Shown: piece by piece, positions 36,701 to 48,700 of the stretch
How positions within the stretch are numbered: position 1 is the stretch's first letter
Layout: the number at the start of each line of letters is the position of its first letter
Assembly (NCBI GenBank): GCA_029706075.1
Contig: JAINUG010000026.1
Location: forward strand, 5,536,674 to 5,600,673
Source: Aldrovandia affinis
Taxonomy: Eukaryota; Chordata; Actinopteri; Notacanthiformes; Halosauridae
Reading direction: 5' to 3'
DNA length: 64,000 bases
Position numbers and translations under genes: made by a program
The notes under the pieces: model-generated
Told to the model about the DNA's origin: nothing
The model's input: only the letters and a program-made list of their open reading frames with translations
Databases searched by the model: none

Positions 36701-39700
36701 GGGTCATGTGAAATTATCTGCATCTCTACTATCAGCATTCTTGTCCCAATGCCCAAAGATCAACACTCCAGTTTCTTTCAAAGCAGTTGCTGGTCCTCTA
36801 ACATCATCTCTGGACCTTCCACCAGTCAGCAGAATCAGTATCTGAGGAACACCTTCCAGATGTCTGCTCCCAGCAGAAGCAGTAAAGACATTGTCCTTGA
36901 CAAACTGGAGAGCTGCCCCAGTGTTGAGGGGTCTTCCTCCTTTGTGCATTAAAAGCCTGATTCCATTCATGACATCACTCTTTGCTGCATAGGTGTTTAG
37001 ATAAAAATTTGCAGTTGGGCCATCACTGTACTGTACCACAGCAGCTCGAACTTGGTTTTCCCCAATGTTGAGATTTTCCATGAATCGACCAATGAAATCA
37101 CGAATCATGGGGAATTCATCCCTGATTTCATCAGATCCATCAAGTAGAAACACAACATCCATCGTTCCAGAATCTGATTCAAAGATGAAGTACATGACAT
37201 TTTAAATGCAGAAAGTAAGAAAACTAAAGAGCAAAGAGAAGCCACGTTTCACAACCTTCTTCAGCAGTATGTAATCTTAACCATTGCTCAGATACTAAGT
37301 GATATGAATCTTATTATCTCATGAAAGCCAAAACTACAAAAAAAAGTTATATTTTAAATCTTAAATTACTTCAAAATGATAAGTTCACAAATAACCCCAT
37401 TCTTACCAAAGAGGTCAGGTGATTCAGGGAGCATTTCCTGAACACCACTCATGACAGATGTAATTTTTTCTTGAACACTTTCAAGATTTTTAAAATCAGC
37501 AACAGAAAAAGCATGACTAGGTGTGAAAGATATGGTTTGTAACTCCAGGGTATCAGCATTCCTTGTTCCAATTCCAAAGGCTTTGATTTCGTTCTTTTTC
37601 AGAGCTTGTGCCGGACCCCTGATGTCATCACCAGATCGACCCCCACTGAGAACAATCAAAATCTGAGGAACACCTTCCAGTCGTCTGCTCCCAGAAGAAG
37701 AGGTGAATACATTGTCTATAACAAACTGGAGAGCTGCTCCAGTGTTCAGGGGTCTTCCTCCTTTATGCCTCATGAATCTTATAGAACTGAGCACATCACT
37801 CTTGACTGAGTATGAATTGAGATAGAAATTGGCAGTAGCATCTCTGCTATACTGGATCAGGGCAACCTGATCTTTGTTGTCGTCCATATTGAGTTTGTCC
37901 ACTATTCTTTCAATAAAGCGACGAACTCCCTCAAAACCATTTCTAGTGTCATCTGATCCATCAAGAAGGAACACAACATCCCTTTTCATGGATTCGGAGT
38001 CTGTAATTAATTACAGGACACAATGAAACAAGTATAAGTGCAACGATCAGTGCTACATTATAGCCTACATTTGTTTAAAAAGGAAGAACCTCATATGTTA
38101 ATGAGACTTTAATTCAGATCCACAAATATTCTTGACATATTTTTCACTTGTTTCTAAAATGACTACAGCAAAACCAAAACCATCCAAACTCAAGAAACTG
38201 GTAAATGTATTAAGAATGTTACATAAATATACAGCAAACACATTATCTTACCGAAGCCTTTAGATGTTATTGTTGATTTGTGATAAGATACGTCCTTAAC
38301 CAGAGAAAAAAGCTCCTGTTGTATTGTGGGAAGTTCCCCAAAATCAGTAATGGATAAAGTGTATTTTGGATCATAGGCTATTGTTTGTATCTCAAGTGTG
38401 TCAGCATTTTCAGTACCAATGCTGAATGGAACAACTCTGGTTTCTTTTAAAGCAGTTGCTGGACCTCTTATGTCATCTCTAGACCTTCCACCAGTCAGCA
38501 GAATCAGTATCTGAGGAACACCTTCAAGACGTCTGCTCCCAGCAGAAGCAGTAAAGACATTGTCCTTAAGAAACTGGAGAGCTGCCCCAGTGTTGAGGGG
38601 TCTTCCTCCTTTGTGCCTCAAGCCTCGTATGGCATCAAGGATGTCTTCTTTTGCCAAGTATGTGTTCAGATAGAAGTTTGCTTCAGGATTATCACTGTAC
38701 TGGACCACAGAAAATCTGTTCTCCCCATCATATTTCTCAACAATACCTCGGACAAAGTCACAGATTACTGGGAATCGGGTCCTTGAGTCATCAGAGCCAT
38801 CAAGTAAAAACACAATGTCTCTTTTTCCACCGTCTGTTGCAAGCATAAACATTTACAAAAAAGATATATGTTAATGCATATTGGTTTGTTATGTGATCAT
38901 CGTCATATTCATATTATTATAATCATCACTGTTATCATGCAATATTCAGCATTCTCTCTTGGGTATTGTGGCTAGGGATGTCACGGTACAACTGTTTTAC
39001 AATATTCTTTTGTATTAAATTAAATTTGAGAGCAATCAATCTGTAAACATTTCTAAATTATTGAATTTATGATAATGGAATACCATAGTATTGAATGATA
39101 GTTGGATTGCCATGGTTCAATTAAAGCTCCCAGAAAAACTGTTTCACTCTGTTACAAGAATTGGCAAGTGTATATGGTGAACATGTACTCTGTGTGTGTC
39201 AATCAGTGTTTGTAGTATTAACTCATGCGTAGTCCTGCTAACGCCAGAATGCATCTGTGCATCATATCAATATATAAGAGGCTTATTCCTGTTTGAGAGT
39301 GCTGTCCTTTCCCTCTCTCTTTTTAACCTGGAAGATGAAAGGAAGTATTCTGTTTTTAAGTCATTATGTCACATTTTTTCATTATTTACAACTTTGTATT
39401 ACTGTATTGTTATCACAATTGTTTGGGAAATTACAACTTTCTCATTCTGTAGATTTATATGTTTTGTATTATTTCCTAATCCATATTACCAGGATATCCA
39501 GTTTAACTGTAGATAACAAAATAGTTGTTTGTATTCAATTGCTTTAGGCAACTCTTCATGTTGAAGATCCCACTGTATTCCATTATTTACCTCTCTGCAC
39601 TGGCTCCCCATTCCAGCACACATCAGATTCAAATCACTGCTTGCTTTTCAAGCGGCTAGAGCAGGGGTCGGCAACCCATAACACTCAAAGAGCCATTTGG

Positions 39701-42700
39701 ACCCGGTTTCCACGGAAAAGAAAACACTGGGAGCCGCACCATTTTCTGTCGACGGGGTGCAAATGAAAAAAAGCGGAAAATTGGATACTTATTATTTATT
39801 TTCCCAAGCCACGCGGAGCCGCAACATAAGGCTGAAAGAGCCGCATGCGGCTCCGGAGCCGCAGGTTGCCGACCCCTGGGCTAGAGGTACTGCTCCCCCA
39901 TACCTCCAGTCACTCATCACTCCCTACACCCCAGCCAGACCCCTCTGCTCTGCCTCCTCTGGCAAACTGACTGTCCCAGCCAGGCAGCCACTCCTCGCGG
40001 TCTCATCTCTTCTCTGTCCTGACCCCTCGGTGGTGGAACGACCTTCCGCAATCGGTCAGGACCACGGAATCACTTGCGATCTTCCACACAAGACTGCAAC
40101 CCACCTTTTCAGACTCCACTACCACTGAATTCTGTACATCTAGCTACTTGTCATCACCACTGCCTAATTTCTCAACACTATGTATCCCCACTTACTCCTA
40201 ATTTACTTCGCCTTCGTCACTACCGGTCGCAGGACTACGGCAGCGAACTCACATTACTAGGGGGGGATTGACATAAAATAGCGGGTATAATTGGCTACTA
40301 AATTGGGAGAAAATGGGAGAAAATCTGAAACAAAAGCTTAAAAAAAAATATATATAATAATAATAATAATAATATTACTAACCTTTTCCTTCCCAGTGTT
40401 ACAGGTATGGTACGCAGCTCCTGCAATGATGTCTATCGCTGTATTACTGCACTGATCTCTTGCGCGAACTATGATTGTTCCTAACATGTATTTATGCACA
40501 TCTTGTAAGTCGCTCTGGATAAGAGCGTCTGCTAAATGCTTAAAATGTAAAATGTAAATGTCTATATCAGGTACAAACTGATTGATCATTGCTTTCTGTG
40601 GCCAGTTATTCCATCAAAATGTCATACCGTGACATCCCCACAACTGTATTACTTCCATTATTCTTCATGCAATTAAACATTTACATGACAAATTAATGCT
40701 ATTATAACTGAAAAAGTATGTAAACAACATTTTTGAATGTATGGCAGTGAAAATGAAAATAAGTTTGTATCAGGCATGATTTACAAAACACTGAACTGCA
40801 GTTTCTGTCAATCATTAATTGGCAAATTAATGCTTGTATTTGCACAAGTATGCTTTCCTTACCGCTCACTGTGGTTGAGTCAATGGAGGTGAGTTTTGTG
40901 ATTTTTATCATTTCTGAAAAAACTTGCTGTTGAACACTTGGGAGATCGTAGAAATTGGGAATGGAGAAAGCATAGCTGGGCTCATGAGAAATCATTTGTA
41001 GCTCAAGTGTATCTGCGTTCCTCACACCAACCACCAATGGAATGACTCCAACGTCCTTTAAATTTGTAATGGCACTTTGTACATCATCACTGGACTTTCC
41101 ACCAGTCAGCAGAATCAGTATCTGAGGAACACCTTCCAGACGTCTGCTCCCAGCAGAAGCAGTAAAGACATTGTCCTTAACAAACTGGAGAGCTGCCCCA
41201 GTGTTGAGGGGTCTTCCTCCTATGTGTGAAAGGCTTCTTATGGTGTCAGTGATGTCTTCCTTTGTTGAGTATGTGTTCAGATAGAAATGAGCCACTGGAT
41301 CTCTGCTGTACTGGACCACAGACACTCTGTCTTTGTCCTCCTCTAAGATAAGTTTTTCCACTACATTTTTAACAAAGTCTCTTATTGACTCAAATCCATT
41401 CCAAGTTTCATCAGAACCATCCAGTAAAAACACAATATCCCTTTGTATTGTGTCTGATTTGACTAGAGGGTATATCAATATAAATTAGTCAGGAATATCC
41501 ACAACAAATACTCAGTTTATACATTGTATTGACCTTTTCAAGCATGCCACTCAGAAAGTCACCAACTAAAACATGTTTAGGTGTTAATATTGTTTAACAA
41601 ATGTGTGGCTTGTTATTTCACAAAATTCTAACATTTCCTACAATTATGATGGAAATCAAAGGTCAGTGAACCCAACCATCATAACAGATCAATACACTTC
41701 ATGCAGGCCTAAATGTATTCCAGAGACTAAGTAGAAAATATGTGTGCATGTAATGAATATCCCAGAGAAAATATTAAAACCATAACACTTAAAACAGTTA
41801 ACATTTAAAAAATTTAAAATAAGTGAAAACAATATATCTAACATTGAAAATTGTTGCAACCATCAAATATCAGTTCTTACCTACAACAGTTGGTGGATTT
41901 GGTCTCGCCAGACGAGGCACACTTTTAACAAATGATAAAAGCTGCTGATCAACCCTCCGCAGATGATCAAATCCAGGGACAGACAACGCATAGCTGGGGT
42001 TGTGTGAGATCACCTGTAGCTCAATTATATCTGCATTCCTTGTCCCAATAGTGAGTGGCACAATGCCATCCTCCTTCAGAGTCGATGCAGGCATGCTAAC
42101 ATCATCCTCAGACCTCCCACCACTCAGCAGAATCAGTATCTGAGGAACACCTTCCAGACGTCTGCTCCCAGCAGAAGCAGTAAAGACACTGTCCTTAACA
42201 AACTGGAGAGCTGCCCCAGTGTTGAGAGGCCTTCCTCCTTTGTGTGAAAGGCTTCTTATGGTATCAGTGACATCTCCCTTTGTTGAGTATGTGTTCAGAT
42301 AGAAATTAGCCTCTGGTTCTCTGCTGTACTGGACCACAGACACTCTGTCTTTGTTCTCCTCCACATTCAGTTTCTCCACTACTCTTTGAACAAAGTCTCG
42401 CATTGCTGGGAATCCACTCCTAGTGCCATCAGACCCATCCAGCAGAAACACAATGTCTCTCTGTGCTGCATCTAGTTCAACTAAGACACAACGAACAACC
42501 TAATTAATAATAACAGATATCATTCAAATATAACAGAAGCAAGAATAATTAAGTGTATAAACCATAAACTGTTTAAACCAAATAATTTACTCAGTATCAA
42601 TCACTGCTCCAATGAAAATAATACATTAATGGAATTGCATGTAGCTTATATTACATTTCTTCAATCAAAGTTTGTGATGGTTTGGGTGTCTTGTTAAACA

Positions 42701-45700
42701 ATGCATATATTTCAAAATAGACAAGAGGTAAGCAGACAATGAATAAATTAAGTGCAATTGTTCTATTATGGAAAGGAAAACAAGAGAAAATAATGAAAAA
42801 CTGGAAGATGAAGTCTCGTCTGTACAAGATGTAAATAACAGTCTCTAGGAAAACATAGAACCTGATATTTCAGGTTCTATGGGAAAATCATACTTACTTT
42901 CATGTTTTAAGGAAAATCTATCAAAAATGATGACATTAAAAATATTTTCTCTGTAGTAATGTAGTGCTAATTCAATGAATAAGAGGGGCAGGAAACCAAG
43001 TTTAAGCATATTTTTAAAGAAGCAAGAGAGGGCCTGAACAAGACTAGTGTTTCTCCAGAGCAAAGAAGTGTTTACATTTAGAACAGCCAGGCAATGATAT
43101 GGAAATCATTGGCTCAAGGAAGAGCAAAGTGCATAAATGGAGCCTGGTGCTCACAAGCATCATTTTCCGGACGGTTTATCCGAAAGGTAACTTGTGAAGT
43201 TCTCACCGGGAGAATAAGAAAAGGGAAGAGCCTCAGATGTAAACAAAACACATATCTACATTTTGTTTACCTGAACAAGACTGTGGATATAGACAGGATA
43301 TCCACTCCAATAAAAACTCTAGAGTCTCAAGAATGAGTAGACAGTTTGAAATGGATGAAACTGATCAATTGCTTTTTTTCTTCCAATGATAAAGCAGTTT
43401 CATAAGTATTCAAACCAGCTGAGAGCAGTAGCTGATAGGAAAATAAGATCTGAAAGAAGTCTGCATGTTACTGTTCACTGAGTGTGAATGGCAGTTTTTC
43501 TTACCAACAATAGTTGGAGGCTCAACTCCCATTTTTGATTTGATAAAGGAAAGGATCTCTGGTTGAATGGATAGGAGTTCACCAAAGACAGGCAAATTGA
43601 AAAGAAACCTGGAAGTGTAGGATATGCTCTGGAGCTCGTTTTCTTCCGCATTTTTCAACCCAATGGCAAAAGACAGAACTCCAAGGCCTTTCAGGTCAGC
43701 AGCGGGACCCGTGACGTCATCATTTGACCTTCCGCCCGTCAAAACAAACAAAATCTGAGGAACACCTTCCAGACGTCTGCTCCCAGCAGAAGCAGTAAAG
43801 ACATTGTCCTTAACAAACTGGAGAGCTGCCCCAGTGTTGAGAGTACTTCCTCCTTTGTGTCTCAGGCTTCTTATGGTATCAGTGACATCTCCCTTTGTTG
43901 AGTATGTGTTCAGATAGAAATTAGCCTCTGGTTCTCTGCTGTACTGGACCACAGACACTCTGTCTTTGTTCTCCTCCACATTCAGTTTCTCCACTACTCT
44001 TTGAACAAAGTCTCGCATTGCTGGGAATCCACTCCTAGTGCCATCAGACCCATCCAGCAGAAACACAATGTCTCTCTGTGCTGCATCTAGTTCAACTAAG
44101 ACACAACGAACAACCTAATTAATAATAACAGATATCATTCAAATATAACAGAAGCAAGAATAATTAAGTGTATAAACCATAAACTGTTTAAACCAAATAA
44201 TTTACTCAGTATCAATCACTGCTCCAATGAAAATAATACATTAATGGAATTGCATGTAGCTTATATTACATTTCTTCAATCAAAGTTTGTGATGGTTTGG
44301 GTGTCTTGTTAAACAATGCATATATTTCAAAATAGACAAAGAGGTAAGCAGACAATGAATAAATTAAGTGCAATTGTTCTATTATGGAAAGGAAAACAAG
44401 AGAAAATAATGAAAAACTGGAAGATGAAGTCTCGTCTGTACAAGATGTAAATAACAGTCTCTAGGAAAACATAGAACCTGATATTTCAGGTTCTATGGGA
44501 AAATCATACTTACTTTCATGTTTTAAGGAAAATCTATCAAAAATGATGACATTAAAAATATTTTCTCTGTAGTAATGTAGTGCTAATTCAATGAATAAGA
44601 GGGCAGAAACCAAGTTTAAGCATATTTTTAAAGAAGCAAGAGAGGGCCTGAACAAGACTAGTGTTTCTCCAGAGCAAAAGAAGTGTTTACATTTAGAACA
44701 GCCAGGCAATGATAGGAAATCATTGGCTCAAGGAAGAGCAAAGTGCATAAATGGAGCCTGGTGCTCACAAGCATCATTTTCCGGACGGTTTATCCAAAGG
44801 TAACTTGTGAAGTTCTCACCGGGAGAATAAGAAAAGGGAAGAGCCTCAGATGTAAACAAAACACATATCTACATTTTGTTTACCTGAACAAGACTGTGGA
44901 TATAGACAGGATATCCACTCCAATAAAAACTCTAGAGTCTCAAGAATGAGTAGACAGTTTGAAATGGATGAAACTGATCAATTGCTTTTTTTTCTTCCAA
45001 TGATAAAGCAGTTTCATAAGTATTCAAACCAGCTGAGAGCAGTAGCTGATAGGAAAATAAGATCTGAAAGAAGTCTGCATGTTACTGTTCACTGAGTGTG
45101 AATGGCAGTTTTCTTACCAACAATAGTTGGAGGCTCAACTCCCATTTTTGATTTGATAAAGGAAAGGATCTCTGGTTGAATGGATAGGAGTTCACCAAAG
45201 ACAGGCAAATTGAAAAGAAACCTGGAAGTGTAGGATATGCTCTGGAGCTCGTTTTCTTCCGCATTTTTCAACCCAATGGCAAAAGACAGAACTCCAAGGC
45301 CTTTCAGGTCAGCAGCGGGACCCGTGACGTCATCATTTGACCTTCCGCCCGTCAAAACAAACAAAATCTGAGGAACACCTTCCAGACGTCTGCTCCCAGC
45401 AGAAGCAGTAAAGACATTGTCCCTAACGAACTGGAGAGCTGCCCCAGTGTTGAGGGTACTTCCTCCTTTGTGTCTCAGGCTTCTCACTGCATACACCACA
45501 TCCTTCTTGGTTTTATGAGTCATTAGGTAAAAGTAAGGTGAAGCGTCATTGCTGTACTGGACAACAGCAACTCGAACATTGTCCCCGTCAATGTCAAGGT
45601 CTTCAGCCATCCTTCGAATGAATTCTCGCATCGCAGGCAATCCATTCCTGGAGTCATCGGACCCATCAAGCAGAAACACAACATCCCTTTTGATGCCTCC

Positions 45701-48700
45701 TGTATCAATTAGGATTTATGAAAAACAGGAATGGGAGTATGGATCATTAATCGGTGAAATATAACCCACCTATACTATAATAAAGAATAACTAAAGTTGA
45801 ATCTTCCCCTACAATTCCCATGTTCTTATTTCTACTGTTCTATGCAAAGCATTTCCCAAGAATCTGAAAGAATGACTTGTGCATTGTTATTAAAAACAGA
45901 CTTTAAGAAATCCATTACTGCAATCATGTGTTAAATAACAGCCGGTAGAGAAAATATAAAGAGCTCCTTTATATTTAGTTTATATAACATCTAAAAACAT
46001 TTTCATTTATCTAACTGCAAGACCATAAAAGGTTAAAAGATTAAATTGTATTTGAAAGCAGGCACTTTAACGGTATGCAGAAGAAATCAAGGGCCTGTCA
46101 AGGTCCCATCTTTTCAAAAGAAAAGACAATTATTTTCTAAGAGGAAGACAGACAAAAATGGTCTTGGACCAGAATGAAGAAGAAATGTAAGAAGAGCACT
46201 GCCATGGATTTCCAAAGAAGATGCGTCCATGACTGCAGCTGTCATGAAATAAATAATTGAATGGGCATATGTTCAGAAATGATGAATAATTACACAGAAA
46301 ATACATTTGTCCGTTTGCTTTATATGACATTATGTACGAGGTATGTAAATGTACAATGTGGGTGTGCAAGCATGTGTGAAGCATGTGGATGCAATGCATT
46401 TTAACATTAAATTAAAGGCACAATCTGTTTTTTCTAATGTTCCTGAAATCCATAGACTTACATTTCAGCATTATTTCCCAGATTGAATGTACAGTCCATT
46501 TATTTTCCATTACTAAAACCCATACTGCTGTTCTCCCTATTACTGGAATTCCTGGGGTTTCATCTGTACCTTTAGAAAAGCTCTTAATTGTGGCAACAAT
46601 CTGGTTTTGGATTGAGGGCAGGTCAGAAAACCCTGAAATCTGGTAGGTAAATCTGGGTTTGAAGGAAATCATTTCAAGCTCTTGCTGATCAGCACTTCCC
46701 ACTCCAGTGGCAAATGGCATAACTTCAAGATCTTTAAGAGCTACTGCTGGGCCCCTAACATTGTCCCTGGATTTCCCACTAGTCAAAAATATCAGTAACT
46801 GAGGAACACCCTTGAGTCGTCTGATCCCAGAAGAAGCAATAAAGATGTTGTGCCTAATGAACTGGAGAGCGTTTCCAGTGTTGAGCGTTCTCCCTCCTTT
46901 GTGCCTCAAGTTTCTTATGGTATCAGTGACTTCCTTCGTTGAGTATGTATTCAGATAGAAATGAGACACTCTGACTTTGTTCTCTCCCACATTCAGTTTC
47001 TGCACTACTCTTTGAACAAAATCTCACATTGCTGGGAATTGATTCACAGTGCCATCAGAACCATTCAGCAGAACCACAATGCCTTTGCTTACATTTTCCA
47101 CATGAACTGAGGCAAAATGAATAGAGGACATTGAGATAACAAACAGTGCTTCATCAACCCAGCAGCAACATCATTGCAAAACAGCCACATTTCTGCAAAA
47201 CAACCCATCTTACAGCACACAAAATGAAATTCAGCTTACCTTGTGCCAGAAGGGTTGTCAAGTCATGTGTGGGAAGGCTGACGAAACTCCCCAGTCGCTG
47301 TTGAACCGTGTTCAGCTGGCTGAAGTCCTTCACGTTGAATGCAAAGGAAGGATTGTGGGAGATGGCCTCAATCTGACTGCGGTCTGCGTTCTTCACCCCT
47401 ACGCCGAAGGGCACGACTCCACCTGTCTTCAGTGCCCCAGCAGCTTCTCTCACGTTGTCCCTCGACCTGCCCCCGGTCAGAACGATCAGGAACTGGGGTA
47501 CATTCTTATCCGCTCTGCTGCCTCTCTCCAGCGAGAGAACATTGTCCTTCATGAATGTCAGTGCTGCTCCTGTGTTCAGACTTCGGCCACCAGCCAGTCT
47601 CAGGCCGTTGATAGCCTCAGTCACCTCCTCTCTGGTATTGTAAGTGTTCAGGTAGAAGTTGGGCGATGGGCTCTCACTGTGCTGGACCACAGAAACCCGC
47701 ACTTTATTGATTCCAACATCAAGAGGTTCGATCACTTTTAGAATGAAATCCCGGATGTAGGGGAAGTCACTTCCTACGGCATCAGAGCCGTCAATCAGAA
47801 ATGCCACGTCCCTCGCAGATTCATGAATAACCTCTTCCACTGCAAAGGAAGGCATACATTGAAAGTCTGCTAACCCTGAAACCTTCTCCAAGTGTTTATC
47901 ACATGCAATTTATGTTTATCACAGCAGATTATCCCTGGAAGCAAATTACCCAACAAAAATTTAGCCAAATAAATTCAATATGCCGCCAAAAGGAGTCACT
48001 GACAGCTGTTTTGCCTGAATAAATTGCAAGTATAGAAGAACCCAAACAAACCAAAACACAATTTGGAGCGCTCACCTTCAATAGTTTCAATGATGGTGTC
48101 TGTGTCTCCCACCACCGTGATTAAAGGTGTGAAAAGCTGTTCAATGACACCTGGCAGGCTGTCAAATCTGCTCACATAATAAGCCATGGAGGGAACGAAG
48201 GCAACGGTCGTCAGGAAGTTTTCGTCCGCCTGGCCGACGCCAACTGCATAGGTCAGAACGCCTGCCAGGGCAACTTTGTCTGCAGTCCGTTTGACCTCAT
48301 CCTGAGGAGGACCTCCCGTGATGAGAACTGCTGCTTGTGCGACCCCTTGCCTTCTCCTGGACCCAGCTGAAGCCTGAAAGTGGTTGGCCAAGGCATACTC
48401 TAGTGCCGCCCCTGTGTTCAGAATGTTTCCTCGCATTGGACTAAGCCGGGCTACGGCATCCAGGACGTCCTGCCTGTTGTTATAGCTGTTCAAGTAAAAC
48501 TCGGTGCGCTGGTCCCTCGCAAACTGCATCAAACCAATCTGCACCCTGTCCGGGCGCACTTCCAGCTTGTTCACTATTCTGGAGATTAAGTCGCGCACAT
48601 ATGCGAAGCCGGCTTCATCAACGTAGGCTGACCCGTCCACCAGAAAGACGATGTCTCGGATGATACGCTGGGTCTCCACCGTGGTTATTTCAATAACTGT

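Larger units (their letters stand above)
39545..40562 (+). mobile_element. L2-clade LINE 3' fragment
   Basis: Once the inserted MITE is set aside, the plus strand reads [16 protein letters not shown], then [20 protein letters not shown] and further on THLFRLHYH, the familiar C-terminal end of fish L2-type reverse-transcriptase proteins. The 3' UTR and tail continue to 40562 with GTCGCTCTGGATAAGAGCGT and ATGTAA-type terminal repeats. A second repeat tail (about 40205-40330) interrupts the 3' UTR. Confidence 0.75.
38973..40640. mobile_element. Probable DNA transposon carrying nested elements
   Basis: The ends TAGGGATGTCACGGTA (38973-38988) and TACCGTGACATCCCCA (40625-40640) are inverted copies, 14 of 16 bases matching. 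They enclose LINE, SINE-tail and MITE pieces in the E4-E5 intron. No clear target duplication is seen and no transposase is recognisable, so the family is open (hAT-like termini). Confidence 0.6.

Noticed and set aside
39697-40128. A 143-residue plus-strand protein gene
   Set aside because: It spans a hAT MITE and the C-terminal end of an L2-type LINE; no independent gene evidence.
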